This document shows positions 32,796 to 42,574 of a DNA stretch of 64,000 nucleotides, in pieces. Each line of letters begins with the position of its first letter. Positions within the stretch are counted from its first letter, which is position 1. Location of the stretch: NCBI RefSeq assembly GCF_004362055.1, contig NZ_SNXB01000002.1:496001-560000 (forward strand), written 5' to 3'. The notes beneath the pieces were generated by a model. The model had not been told where the DNA came from, ran no database searches, and saw only the letters and a list, made by a program, of their open reading frames with translations. A program made the translations under genes and the position numbers. The DNA comes from Flavobacterium sp. 245 (GTDB taxonomy: Bacteria > Bacteroidota > Bacteroidia > Flavobacteriales > Flavobacteriaceae).

Positions 32796-34796
32796 CTAAA
32801 ATCTCATCCTTTGAATCCTAACGGCATTCAAAATTGCCAGCAAAGCTACTCCAACATCGGCAAAAACGGCTTCCCACATTGTTGCGAGTCCACCCGCTCC
32901 AAGAATCAAGACAAATGCTTTTACAACAAAAGCCAAAGTAATATTCTGCCATACTATTTTTTTAGTTTGTTTCCCGATATTGATTGCCATTGCAATTTTG
33001 CTAGGTTTATCATCCTGGATGACAATATCGGCAGTTTCGATTGCCGCATCGCTTCCTAAGCCTCCCATCGCAATTCCAACGGTACTTAAAGCGATTACAG
33101 GCGCATCATTTACACCGTCACCTACAAAAGCAACGGTTTCATTTTTAGTTTTAATTTCATTTACTTTATTGACTTTATCTTCTGGAAGCAAATCACCAAA
33201 AGCTTTCGAAATCCCGAGTTTATCAGCAACAAATTGAACGACATTGGTTTTGTCACCGCTCAACATCGTTAGTTTTACGCCTAAAGATTTTAGTTTTGAA
33301 ACTGTTTCCTGAGCATCGTCCTTAATTTCATCGGCAATCGTTAAATAGCCAGCAAACTTTTTGTCGTAAGCAATTGCAATTGTCGTGTAAACAATTGACG
33401 ATGGATCAGTATCATACGAAATAGCATATTTATCCAGCAGTTTGAAATTCCCAACATGCAGCTCTTTTTCGTTATAAACAGCTTTTAGCCCATGCCCAGA
33501 AATCTCTTCAATATCTTTCAGTTCGATAGAAGAATCAATTTGTCCTATATAATTATGAATTGCAGTTGCAACGGGGTGCGTGCTTCGGCTTTCTAAAACG
33601 TTTATCAATTTTAGAATTTCTTCTTTATCAAAATCAGGTTTTATAATAACTTCCTGCACTTTAAAAACGCCTTCGGTCATAGTTCCTGTTTTATCAACCA
33701 CAACATTCTGAATTTTCGAAATACTGTCAAGGAAATTACTTCCCTTAAAGAGAATTCCGTTTTTACTTGCTGCGCCAATTCCGCCAAAATAACCCAACGG
33801 AATGCTGATAACCAAAGCACAGGGACAAGAAATTACCAGAAACACCAAAGCCCTGTAAAGCCAATCAGCAAAAATATAATTATCTACAAAAAACATTGGA
33901 AGCAAACAGATTGCGATTGCCAGATAAACTACAATTGGCGTATAAATTTTAGCAAATTTTCGAATGAATAATTCTGCTGGCGCTTTTTTTGTTGTAGCAT
34001 TTTGCACCAATTCCAGAATTTTAGACAATTTACTGTCGTTATAAGCGGTTGTTACTTTTACTTCTGCAATCGTGGTTCCATTAATCATTCCGGCCAAAAC
34101 CGTATCGCCTTTCTTTTTAGTATCGGGTTTGCTTTCTCCCGTTAAAGCTGCGGTATTGAACGAAGCCGAATCCGACAATAATTCCCCATCCAAACCTAGT
34201 TTTTCTCCTGCTTTAAGCTGAATAATAGCTCCAATTTGAACATCTTTGGCTTTGACTTTTATCGCAATATTGTTTTCTAAAATATTTACCTCATCAGGAC
34301 GTTGATCCAAGAGACTTTTAATACTTGATTTTGCTCGCTTCACCGCCATTCCCTGAAAATTTTCTCCAATAGTATAAAACAGCATAACCGCAACACCTTC
34401 CGGATATTCGCCAATGGCAAATGCGCCTATTGTAGCGATACACATCAAAAAAAACTCAGAGAAAACGTCGCCTTTGACAATGCTTTCATAGGCTTCTTTC
34501 AAAACTGGAAGCCCTACAGGAAGATATGCAATCACATACCAAGCAATTCTAACAATTCCGGTAAACCAATTTTGCGGAAAATAATGATCAAAACCAATTC
34601 CAATCAACAGCAAAACAAAAGATATAATAGATGGCATGAATAGTTTAAACAAACTGCCATCTGTATTATGTTCGTGGTCGTGTCCTTCGTGATTATGTCC
34701 GTCAGTTGCTGCATGTATTGGTTCATCATGCGAACAGCAACAGGATGTTTTGGGTTTGTTTTTTATATTTTTTACTTCTTTATCTTGATGTATCAT
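32796..34796 (-). CDS. Heavy-metal P1B-type ATPase (Zn/Cd/Pb class)
   Basis: 666 residues. The N-terminus has no ferredoxin-like metal domain but a CCCSHDEP motif and a His-rich stretch (DGHNHEGHDHEHN). The membrane metal site is SCPCALVIS, the phosphorylated Asp is in DKTGTMTEG, the TGES motif is LTGESKPD, the HP motif is RSTHPVA and the hinge is GDGVNDAPVI. The pattern is that of ZntA/CadA exporters of Zn2+, Cd2+ or Pb2+ from the cytoplasm. It is the last gene of the minus-strand metal-efflux operon, separated from the adaptor gene by 258 bases of repeats. Confidence 0.92.
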   Translation of the reverse strand: MIHQDKEVKNIKNKPKTSCCCSHDEPIHAATDGHNHEGHDHEHNTDGSLFKLFMPSIISFVLLLIGIGFDHYFPQNWFTGIVRIAWYVIAYLPVGLPVLKEAYESIVKGDVFSEFFLMCIATIGAFAIGEYPEGVAVMLFYTIGENFQGMAVKRAKSSIKSLLDQRPDEVNILENNIAIKVKAKDVQIGAIIQLKAGEKLGLDGELLSDSASFNTAALTGESKPDTKKKGDTVLAGMINGTTIAEVKVTTAYNDSKLSKILELVQNATTKKAPAELFIRKFAKIYTPIVVYLAIAICLLPMFFVDNYIFADWLYRALVFLVISCPCALVISIPLGYFGGIGAASKNGILFKGSNFLDSISKIQNVVVDKTGTMTEGVFKVQEVIIKPDFDKEEILKLINVLESRSTHPVATAIHNYIGQIDSSIELKDIEEISGHGLKAVYNEKELHVGNFKLLDKYAISYDTDPSSIVYTTIAIAYDKKFAGYLTIADEIKDDAQETVSKLKSLGVKLTMLSGDKTNVVQFVADKLGISKAFGDLLPEDKVNKVNEIKTKNETVAFVGDGVNDAPVIALSTVGIAMGGLGSDAAIETADIVIQDDKPSKIAMAINIGKQTKKIVWQNITLAFVVKAFVLILGAGGLATMWEAVFADVGVALLAILNAVRIQRMRF

Positions 34797-34894
34797 GGGA
34801 AAGTTTCAAGTTTAAACTTTATTTTAATTATGTTCTAAATTTACAGCTTTTGTGGCAAAGTTTTTTATTAAAATAATGATTAAACGCACGATTT

Positions 34895-35043
34895 GTCATT
34901 TCGACGGAGGAGAAATCTTCGCCAGTAACTCCGTTCCTAAAATCCAATCTTTGTCGAGCTTCTTGCGAAGATTTCTCCTCCGTAAAAATGACATAAAATG
35001 AGAGAAAACTTAGTCCCTTAGCACCTCAGAACCTTAGAACCTT
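34895..35043. repeat. Two repeat families between the P-type ATPase and adaptor genes
   Basis: A perfect 19-bp stem (34904-34922 with 34965-34983, core GGAGGAGAAATCTTCGC) within arms that also carry GTCATTT and AAATGAC ends (34895-34992). Then a short run of CTTAG/CTCAG words (35003-35043). This fills the 258-base gap in an otherwise tight operon. Confidence 0.75.
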
Positions 35044-35054
35044 CCAAAAAAAAT

Positions 35055-36302
35055 CTAATGCTCATGCTCGCCTCCGCCCTTCATTGCTGAGAGCAGATAA
35101 AAAGCACCTTTGGTAACGATTTTAGAATCCGAATTAATTTTATCTACAAACTTAACTTCTGTAAAACCTAAATCTGTTGTTCCCGGAATCACTTCAATTG
35201 CTTTAAAATGAATTTCTTTTTCATGAGCTTTTTCATTTTTAGCTTCTTTATGTTCCTGTTCTTCTTCGATATTTCCTTCTTGCTGTACAAAAACAAAATA
35301 CTTATCGGCATTTTTGACCACTGCATCTTTTGGCAAAGCCGGAACCGTAGTATTTGTAATATTGATATTTGCCGAAACATACATTCCCGGAATCAATCCT
35401 TTGGCGTCTGCAGGATCAATTTTAGCATGAACAGCAACGGTTTTGCTTTCATTCGAAAATGATTTATTAATTCCGAAAATCTTCCCTTTAATTGATTTAT
35501 TGGACTGATTTGTTAATACAAAATCAATTACCTGACCCACTGAAATGGAACCTAAATCTTTCTCATAAACATTCAAGTCCAAATGCATTTGACTATTGTC
35601 AACTACTTCAAACAACGAAACTCCAGTATTTGCAAAAGCACCTTTGGCAATATTTATTTTCCCAACGTAACCGTTTATTGGTGCTACAATTGGAACCAAA
35701 GATGAACTTCCTTTCGTAGCAACATGCAGCGCTTCTAATTTATTTTTTGCTGCCTGCGCACGGGCTCTTTCCGTCGCTAATTTGGCTTTCACTTCCTGAA
35801 ATATTTTCCTCGGATTTACATTTTCATCGCTCAACGTTTTCTGACGATTGTATTCTAACTGCAAATATTCAATATTAGCTGTCGCCGAGTGATATTCTTC
35901 CTGCATTTCAATTACTTCCAAATTCTGAATTGTTGCCAAGACTTTTCCCTTATTTACATATGTTCCTTCCAAAACATAAATATCCTTGACCGTCCCACCA
36001 ATTAAAGTCGAAACTTCAGCAGAGTTTTGCGGCGGAACTGTTGTATAACCATTTGCTTTGATGATTTTATTCAAGTTTCGATCTTCAACAAATCCGGTTT
36101 CAATTCCTACGGTTTTGTATTGCGATTCGGTTAATGCAACTTCTGTAGTTGACTTTTCTTCTTCTTTTGTTTCTTCGGCTTTCTTTTCATTGCAGGAATT
36201 CAACATTCCGCAGTAGGCAATAAGCAGTAAGCTATAGGCTAATTTTCTTTGCGAAATTTGCGTTAAAATCTTTGCGAACATTGCGGTTAAATCTATTTTC
36301 AT
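35055..36302 (-). CDS. RND efflux periplasmic adaptor lipoprotein (CusB/CzcB type)
   Basis: 415 residues. Lipoprotein signal with Cys in CGMLNSC (residue 37), then charged linker. The adaptor fold shows as VSTLIGGTVKDIYVLEGTYVNKGKVLATIQNLEV (lipoyl half motif), a helical hairpin (about 120-185), VAPINGYVGKINIAKGAFANTGVSLFEVVDN (second lipoyl half) and a beta-barrel; a His-rich C-terminus (HEH) follows KGGGE. The signal peptide coding region is built from two intergenic repeat families (36211-36240 and 36248-36290). It joins the RND pump to the TolC protein; two bases separate it from the TolC gene. Confidence 0.9.
   Translation of the reverse strand: MKIDLTAMFAKILTQISQRKLAYSLLLIAYCGMLNSCNEKKAEETKEEEKSTTEVALTESQYKTVGIETGFVEDRNLNKIIKANGYTTVPPQNSAEVSTLIGGTVKDIYVLEGTYVNKGKVLATIQNLEVIEMQEEYHSATANIEYLQLEYNRQKTLSDENVNPRKIFQEVKAKLATERARAQAAKNKLEALHVATKGSSSLVPIVAPINGYVGKINIAKGAFANTGVSLFEVVDNSQMHLDLNVYEKDLGSISVGQVIDFVLTNQSNKSIKGKIFGINKSFSNESKTVAVHAKIDPADAKGLIPGMYVSANINITNTTVPALPKDAVVKNADKYFVFVQQEGNIEEEQEHKEAKNEKAHEKEIHFKAIEVIPGTTDLGFTEVKFVDKINSDSKIVTKGAFYLLSAMKGGGEHEH
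36211..36290. repeat. Repeat words inside the adaptor signal peptide
   Basis: Bases 36211-36240 read as the AAGC/CTATAGGC family of 11195-11332, and 36248-36290 as the TTAACCGCAAAG family. Translated on the minus strand they encode most of residues 4-32 of the lipoprotein signal peptide. Confidence 0.7.
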
Positions 36303-36304
36303 GA

Positions 36305-37549
36305 TTAATTGTTTTTGATGGTTGGGAATTGCAATTCGATGGCACTTTGATTATAGCTGTGAGTCGCTTCGGCATATTGTTTTTTAATATCGATCGCCTG
36401 ATTTAAAAAACTGATATACGACCAATAACTCATATCGCCGTTTGCATAACTTTTCTGCGCAGTTTCAATAATTTGATTGGCATATTGCAGTCCCTCATTT
36501 TGATAATAATCCAAGTTTCTCTGCTGTTTCTGAAAATTATTCTGCAATTCTTCTTTTTGTAGATTCAGGATAATTTTATTTTTATCCAATGCCAATTGTG
36601 ACTGCGAAATGCTTATTTCAGATGCTTTTGCTTTAGCTGTATTAACACCTCCAAACAGCGGAATCTGTAATCCTGCCGTAAAACCTTGAAACAAAGATTC
36701 CGTATTTATCGTTTGGGCAAAATAACCTAAACCAACTTTTGGTGTTCGCAATGCTTTAAATGTCCCGACTTCTTTTTGATAAACTGAAATCTGCTGCTGA
36801 TAAAAATCTGATAGTAATATTTCAGCTTTTGAATCTTGAGTTTCTATAAATGAATACTTTAAGGAAATCGTTTCATCTGGAATTATATTTTGATCCGTTT
36901 GAACAAAAAACTGAAGCTGTTTCTGGTAAATTGCCAAATCGTACTCTAATTGTGCTTTTTGTGTTGCAATTTCTTTCACTTTGGCTTTCGCGCTAATAAC
37001 TTCAATGTTTCCACTTTCTCCTGTTTTGAATCGGAGTTCTGCATTTTTTAAGAATTTGGTATAAATATCATTCAACTCTGCGTTTAGTTTTTGAATCGAA
37101 ACGCCGTACAAATATTGATAATACGCCAAAGTCACTGCTTTTTCAATTTCATAAGATGACAAGGCTTTTCGTTTTTCAGCGAGTTTTGCTAATTCTTCCT
37201 GCAACTGTCTGTTGGCTTTTGTGACATTTCCTAACGGAAAAAATTGCTGTACCGAAACATTATGATCAAAATCGGCGCTATTAAACTGACCGCCTTGATA
37301 TTGTACTTGTAAAGGATCTGGCTGAAAAGCCGTTTTCTTTAAAACGGTTTGCTTTTCAATTTCTTTATCGGCTATTTTTAAGTCGATATTGTTTGATTTG
37401 GCGAGTTCTATTGCTTTTTCAAGACTAATTGATTGTTGTGCAAATGTTACTGTGCTTGCCAATAGGAATGTGCTTAACCGCAAAGTTCGCAAGGTTTTTT
37501 TCGCAAAGTTCGCAAAGGTTGTGTGCTGCGTTTTATATATTGAATTCAT
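36305..37549 (-). CDS. TolC-family outer-membrane efflux protein (CusC/CzcC type)
   Basis: 414 residues with a signal peptide cut near VTFAQ (residue 38). The mature part has the TolC pattern: SLEKAIELAKSNNIDLKIADKEIE, then long helices and YYQYLYGVSIQKLNAEL, and a second repeat with the FKTGESGNIEV and YANGDMSYWSYI motifs. It forms the outer-membrane channel of the tripartite pump. The signal peptide (TFANFAKKTLRTLRLS) is encoded by a repeat at 37474-37520, the same family as in the adaptor and in the C-terminus of the pump gene. Spacing to the pump gene is 21 bases. Confidence 0.88.
   Translation of the reverse strand: MNSIYKTQHTTFANFAKKTLRTLRLSTFLLASTVTFAQQSISLEKAIELAKSNNIDLKIADKEIEKQTVLKKTAFQPDPLQVQYQGGQFNSADFDHNVSVQQFFPLGNVTKANRQLQEELAKLAEKRKALSSYEIEKAVTLAYYQYLYGVSIQKLNAELNDIYTKFLKNAELRFKTGESGNIEVISAKAKVKEIATQKAQLEYDLAIYQKQLQFFVQTDQNIIPDETISLKYSFIETQDSKAEILLSDFYQQQISVYQKEVGTFKALRTPKVGLGYFAQTINTESLFQGFTAGLQIPLFGGVNTAKAKASEISISQSQLALDKNKIILNLQKEELQNNFQKQQRNLDYYQNEGLQYANQIIETAQKSYANGDMSYWSYISFLNQAIDIKKQYAEATHSYNQSAIELQFPTIKNN
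37474..37520. repeat. TTAACCGCAAAG repeat inside the TolC signal peptide
   Basis: Words TTAACCGCAAAGTTCGCAAG and CGCAAAGTTCGCAAAGG, identical to those of the 29707-29828 and 58130-58221 repeats, encode residues about 10-26 of the TolC protein. Confidence 0.75.
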
Positions 37550-37570
37550 TTTTCTCTCTTTTAAAATTTC

Positions 37571-37612
37571 TTAGCGGTCTTTGCGTAAATCTTTGCGGTC
37601 TTTGCGGTTAAA
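37571..37612. repeat. TTAACCGCAAAG repeat encoding the pump C-terminus
   Basis: The last 13 residues of the RND pump (FNRKDRKDLRKDR) and its stop codon are encoded by TTAACCGCAAAGACCGCAAA words on the minus strand. Confidence 0.75.
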
Positions 37613-40600
37613 CCTAAGCTCCAGCATTAAATACAAAATCGGTAAAACGATTAAGGTCAATAAAGTTGCTGAGACTAATCCGCCGATAACTACGGTTGCT
37701 AGAGGTTTTTGTACTTCTGCTCCGCCACTTGTCGATAATGCCATCGGCAGAAATCCTAATGAAGCCACGGCCGCCGTCATTAAAACAGGACGTAATCTGG
37801 TTTTGGTTCCAATAAGAATTCGTTGAAACGGATCTAAAATTCCTTCGGTTTTCAATTGATTGAAATACGAAATCAATACAATTCCGTTGAGCACGGCAAT
37901 CCCAAACAAGGCTATAAAACCAATTCCTGCCGAAATACTAAACGGCATTCCTCGCAGCGAAAGCGCAAAAACACCTCCAATTGCTGACAACGGAATTGCA
38001 GTAAAAATCAACAATGCTTGTTTTACACTTTTGAAAGTAAAATAAAGCAGTACCAAAATCAGCCCTAAAGCAATTGGCAATGCCACAGAAAGTCTTTCCG
38101 AAGCTTTAATTAAATTCTCAAACTGACCGCCATACGTTACGTAATAACCCACAGGAAGATTAAAGTTTTTATCCAGTTTTTGCTGAATTTCTTCGACTAC
38201 ACTTTTAATATCTCTTCCGCGAACATTTAAACCAACTGTAATTCTTCTTTTTCCGTCTTCGCGGATAACCTGCACCGGGCCTTGTTCATATTCGACCGAA
38301 GCTACCTGAGAAAGAGGCACCTGCTGGCCATTTGGAAGCGGAATAAACAGGTTGCTGACATCTGTAATATCAGCCCTATTATTTTCGTCCATTCGTACCA
38401 CTACATCAAATCTTTTGCTTTCATCATAGATTTTCCCAGCGCTTTCGCCGGCAAAGGAAGAACGGATAATCTGGTTGATATCTGAAATATTGAGTCCGTA
38501 CAATGCAATTTTATCATAATCATATTTCACGGTAATCTGAGGCAATCCATTTACTTTATCGGCTTTTAAATCTCCAATACCTTCAATACCTTTTATTTTC
38601 GAAATTAATTCTGAAGCTTTAGCGTCTAGGATTTCCAAGTCATCACCAAAAATCTTGATCGCAATATCAGATCGGCTTCCGGTCATTAATTCGTTAAAAC
38701 GCATTTGAATGGGCTGCGAAATCTCAATATTGGCACCTGGAATTACTTCCATTTCTTCTTTCATCGCATTGGCTATTTCTTCCCAATTATGGTATTTTCC
38801 TTTCCATTCTTTTTTGTCTTTCAAAACAATTATTAAATCACCGCTTTCAATCGGCATGGGATCGGTCGGGATTTCACCGCTTCCAATTTTGGTGACGATG
38901 GTTTCGATTTCAGGAAATTTAGCTTTTAGAATCTGTTCGTATTTTGTGGCCGTCTCCACCATCTGCGTAAGCGAACTTCCGGTCATAATTGTTGCATTTA
39001 TAGCCAAATCACCTTCTTCGATAGTCGGAATAAATTCGCCTCCCATATTTTGGAAAATAATAAATGCCAAAGCAAATAAACCAACCGCAAGTGAAAGAAC
39101 CACTTTTTTAAACGCCAAAGCTTTATGCAAAAAAGGTGTATAAATGTTTTCTAACCAAGAAATCATTCGGTCACTGAAATTAGATTTGTGTTCTGTTTTT
39201 TTAGATAGAAACAAAGCACTCATCATCGGAATATAAGTCAGCGAAAGAATAAACGCCCCAATAATGGCAAAACCAACTGTCATTGCCATTGGTTTGAACA
39301 TTTTTCCTTCGGTACCAATCAAAGCAAGAATAGGCAGATACACAATCAAAATAATAATTTCTCCAAAAGCAGCACTGTTTCTAATTTTTGAAGCCGAATT
39401 ATAAACCTCTTCATCCATTTCTTCCTGTGTCAGCTCTTTTTTATTTTTGATTTTCTGCAGATGATGCATTGTGGCTTCAACAATGATTACAGCCCCATCG
39501 ACAATAATTCCGAAATCTATAGCGCCAAGACTCATTAAATTCCCGCTTACGCCAAAAGCATTCATAAGAATAACAGCAAATAACATGGCCAATGGAATTA
39601 CGGAAGCTACAATTAATCCGGCACGGAGATTTCCTAAAAACAAAATCAGAACAAAAATGACAATCAACGCTCCTTCTAATAAATTCTTGCTTACTGTTTT
39701 TATTGAATTATCAACCAGTTTTCCTCTGTCAATAAAAGCTTCGGCAACCACTCCTTCTGGCAGACTTTTATTAATCTGGGCCATTTTTTCATGAATTCGA
39801 TCAACTACAGCACTTGAATTTTCACCTTTCAGCATTAAAACCAAACCGGATACAATTTCGCCTTTTCCGTCTTTTGTAGAAGCGCCGTAACGCAATGCAA
39901 CGCCTTCACGAACCTCAGCCACATTACGAACTAAAACCGGCGAACCGTTCCTGTTTTTTACTACTACATTTTCGAGATCCTTTACTCCTTTTGCCATTCC
40001 GACACCACGAATAAAATAGGTATATTGATCTTTTTCTATGTAAGCTCCGCCAGTATTTTGGTTGTTTTTTTCTAAGGCTTCAAAGATTTCAGTAATGGTT
40101 ACGCCCAGACTATTCAGCATATTTGGGTTAACGGCAATTTCGTATTGCTTTAGTTTTCCGCCCCAAGTACTGACATCCGCAACGCCTCGGATTCCCTGTA
40201 ATTGAGGACTAATAATCCAATCTTGGATCGTTCTTAATTCTATCGCACTGTATTTGTTTTCGTACCCTTTTTTGGCATAAACATCATATTGGTATATTTC
40301 TCCTAAACCTGTAGTAATTGGCGCTAATTCGGGAGAATTTACATAATCGGGAATATTTTCTTCGGCTTGTTTTAAACGCTGAAAAATTTGTTCACGCGCC
40401 CAGTAAATATCTACATTGTCTTCAAAAACAACGGTAACGACAGATAACCCGAAACGGGAAATACTGCGGAGTTCTATAATATCTGGAACTGTTTTTACAG
40501 CTCTTTCCAGCGGATATGTAATTAATTGCTCGACTTCCTGACTTGCTAATGTTGGTGCAGTTGTAATAATCTGAACCTGGTTATTGGTAACATCAGGCAA

Positions 40601-40714
40601 CGCATCGAGCGGTAAATTTTTAAGCGAAAAGCTTCCCCAAGCTATTAAAACAAGGGTAAATAATAGTATAACGAATTTGTTTCGTATACTAAATTGAATG
40701 ATTTTATCTAGCAT
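37571..40714 (-). CDS. CusA/CzcA-family heavy-metal efflux RND pump
   Basis: 1047 residues from the ATG at 40714 (MLDKIIQFSIRNKFVILLF); a longer frame from 40747 adds 11 residues before the first membrane helix. Twelve membrane segments in two halves. Metal RND marks: LRSISRFGLSVVTVVFEDNVDIYWAREQ near the start, the proton-relay motif LGAIDFGIIVDGAVII in TM4, and GIAVLNGIVLISYFN in TM10-11. The pump moves divalent or monovalent metal from periplasm to outside with the adaptor and TolC genes downstream. The C-terminal basic tail comes from a repeat. Confidence 0.92.
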   Translation of the reverse strand: MLDKIIQFSIRNKFVILLFTLVLIAWGSFSLKNLPLDALPDVTNNQVQIITTAPTLASQEVEQLITYPLERAVKTVPDIIELRSISRFGLSVVTVVFEDNVDIYWAREQIFQRLKQAEENIPDYVNSPELAPITTGLGEIYQYDVYAKKGYENKYSAIELRTIQDWIISPQLQGIRGVADVSTWGGKLKQYEIAVNPNMLNSLGVTITEIFEALEKNNQNTGGAYIEKDQYTYFIRGVGMAKGVKDLENVVVKNRNGSPVLVRNVAEVREGVALRYGASTKDGKGEIVSGLVLMLKGENSSAVVDRIHEKMAQINKSLPEGVVAEAFIDRGKLVDNSIKTVSKNLLEGALIVIFVLILFLGNLRAGLIVASVIPLAMLFAVILMNAFGVSGNLMSLGAIDFGIIVDGAVIIVEATMHHLQKIKNKKELTQEEMDEEVYNSASKIRNSAAFGEIIILIVYLPILALIGTEGKMFKPMAMTVGFAIIGAFILSLTYIPMMSALFLSKKTEHKSNFSDRMISWLENIYTPFLHKALAFKKVVLSLAVGLFALAFIIFQNMGGEFIPTIEEGDLAINATIMTGSSLTQMVETATKYEQILKAKFPEIETIVTKIGSGEIPTDPMPIESGDLIIVLKDKKEWKGKYHNWEEIANAMKEEMEVIPGANIEISQPIQMRFNELMTGSRSDIAIKIFGDDLEILDAKASELISKIKGIEGIGDLKADKVNGLPQITVKYDYDKIALYGLNISDINQIIRSSFAGESAGKIYDESKRFDVVVRMDENNRADITDVSNLFIPLPNGQQVPLSQVASVEYEQGPVQVIREDGKRRITVGLNVRGRDIKSVVEEIQQKLDKNFNLPVGYYVTYGGQFENLIKASERLSVALPIALGLILVLLYFTFKSVKQALLIFTAIPLSAIGGVFALSLRGMPFSISAGIGFIALFGIAVLNGIVLISYFNQLKTEGILDPFQRILIGTKTRLRPVLMTAAVASLGFLPMALSTSGGAEVQKPLATVVIGGLVSATLLTLIVLPILYLMLELRFNRKDRKDLRKDR

Positions 40715-40818
40715 TTGAAATATATAATGACATGAGAAATTAGGCAATAATTTACCTGAAAAATTTGTGGAAAGTCCACACGTCTCTATTCCTTCCCGAA
40801 GCTATCGGGAGGCAATCA

Positions 40819-41142
40819 TTATGCTATTTGAGGAGGTTGCCAAATACTTCCGTAGAAATCGGAAATAAAAACAGAATTATAAGTTGGTAATGCAACAGCT
40901 ATTTTACTGCATGATTTAGAAAACTCAAAAGTTATCGAAGGCTGGTAACTCAAGACCTGAGCGCCACAGCAATTGCAGACACAAAATGGAGAACATAAAT
41001 CATTGTCTTTGTCGTGAGAATGATTTTCTTCAGAAGAAAATTGAGCTGTTTTATGCATAGCGCTATTCACTTCCATATCTGCGCAGGGCATATTTGAAAG
41101 TGCCATCAAATAAATTGATAATAAAGCTGCAATCCATTTCAT
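40819..41142 (-). CDS. DUF6660-like small exported protein of the metal-efflux operon
   Basis: 107 residues with a hydrophobic N-terminus (MKWIAALLSIYLMALSNMPC). The centre is His- and Cys-rich (NHSHDKDNDLCSPFCVCNCCG), suitable for metal binding in the periplasm. I recall this pattern as DUF6660, which precedes RND metal pumps in Bacteroidota. It is the first gene of the minus-strand operon DUF6660, pump, TolC, adaptor, P-type ATPase. A sensor or chaperone role is inferred. Confidence 0.75.
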   Translation of the reverse strand: MKWIAALLSIYLMALSNMPCADMEVNSAMHKTAQFSSEENHSHDKDNDLCSPFCVCNCCGAQVLSYQPSITFEFSKSCSKIAVALPTYNSVFISDFYGSIWQPPQIA

Positions 41143-41440
41143 GTTTGTAAAATTACTATTTATTTTTATAAATATAAATTTTTGATATTCATAATAGCAA
41201 ACCTCAAATTCATTTTTATAAACAATCTATCTATTTTTTAACCTAATTTACACTTTCTTAAAAAATTTTACAAGAGGTAAGAAAATTTCGTTAACTTTAA
41301 CATTAATTAACACATTATTAAGCCTTAAACAAAATTAAAAAAACCTACGCTAAGCACACCCAATAAAAAGATTACCCCATAATTATTAGTACATATTTAT
41401 TTTTCGCAGTTTATTAATTAATATTAAAACACTCAAATCA

Positions 41441-42562
41441 ATGAAATGTAATACATTTATATCAGCCTTTTTATTATTATTTAGCATGCAAATTTTCGGG
41501 CAGGTTTACACCGATAAAATTGTAGGAAAAAAAAATGAAGATTTAAAAGACAGTCTTAAAGTCGAAAAATATCCTTACGCTCTTCCAATCTGGGGAGAAA
41601 AAGTAGCTCAAAAAGGATACAAACTTCCTTATTCTGCAGGAGTTTCCGTTAATTATTTTTGGCAGGAATCCGAAATTGTGATCAATGATTTAAATATTGG
41701 TTTTAATCATGGTCCTCAATATAACTTAGATGAAATTGTACGTTTTGATAAATCAACAGTTGAAGCTGGTGCACTTACAATTCGTCCTGATATATGGCTG
41801 CTTCCTTTTTTAAATATTTATGGAATTTTTGGAAAAGCAAATACAGCAACTAAAATAAATGCCGGTATCTATGTTCCAGACGCCGATAATAACTGGTCTG
41901 AAATTGCAAATTTCAGTACCAAAGCAAATTTTGATGCTACTACTTTTGGTATCGGTATGACTCCTACAATTGGTATTGGCGGAGGTTGGCTCGCACTTGA
42001 TATGAACATGGCCTGGACTGATATCAGTTCTCTTGACAAACCTGCTTTCTCCTATATTTTTGGACCAAGATTAGGTAAAACTTTTAAATTCAATAAACCA
42101 GAACAAAACATAGCAGTTTGGGTTGGAGGCTTCAGAGTTCATATTTCTGGAGATACAAATGGCGATTTGCCTTTGTCTGACTTTATTGACCTAAGCAGTG
42201 CACAGGCTAAAGTAGACAGCGGTCTTCAAAAAGTAGCTGAAAACCAAACAAAAGTAGATAACTGGTGGGACGGCTTGAGCCCAGCTGAACAAAAAAATCC
42301 GGTTAATATAGCCAAACATAATACTGCCGATAGAGCTTTAGATAGAGCAGGAACATTTCTGGCAACTCTGGACGGCGCATTGAGCACGGCTTCCGATTCA
42401 TCTGTTCAGTATTCGCTTCAAAAAAGACCAAAAGATATGTGGAACTTTATTGTTGGGTCGCAGTATCAATTCAATAAACATTTTATGTTTCGTGCTGAAT
42501 GTGGTTTTTTAGGAACCCGTACTCAAGTATTGGGAAGTTTGCAATATCGCTTTGGACTGTAA
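41441..42562 (+). CDS. Outer-membrane beta-barrel protein, 373 aa
   Basis: Signal peptide cut near QIFGQ (residue 20-22). The mature part alternates barrel strands with a long insertion of about 60 residues that is helical (DLSSAQAKVDSGLQKVAENQTKVDNWWDGL, in pieces; DRALDRAGTFLATLDGALSTA) between late strands. It ends in Leu after LGSLQYRFGL, a typical barrel terminus. I recognise no named family. It is followed after 12 bases by a second barrel-like gene, so both are one operon. The ~300-base gap before it (41143-41440) is AT-rich and holds the divergent promoters. Confidence 0.7.
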   Translation: MKCNTFISAFLLLFSMQIFGQVYTDKIVGKKNEDLKDSLKVEKYPYALPIWGEKVAQKGYKLPYSAGVSVNYFWQESEIVINDLNIGFNHGPQYNLDEIVRFDKSTVEAGALTIRPDIWLLPFLNIYGIFGKANTATKINAGIYVPDADNNWSEIANFSTKANFDATTFGIGMTPTIGIGGGWLALDMNMAWTDISSLDKPAFSYIFGPRLGKTFKFNKPEQNIAVWVGGFRVHISGDTNGDLPLSDFIDLSSAQAKVDSGLQKVAENQTKVDNWWDGLSPAEQKNPVNIAKHNTADRALDRAGTFLATLDGALSTASDSSVQYSLQKRPKDMWNFIVGSQYQFNKHFMFRAECGFLGTRTQVLGSLQYRFGL

Positions 42563-42574
42563 ATCATCCATTTT

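Noticed and set aside
38709-39143. 144-codon plus-strand frame
   Set aside because: Antisense to the RND pump gene, low-complexity Ser/Ile-rich, a shadow frame.
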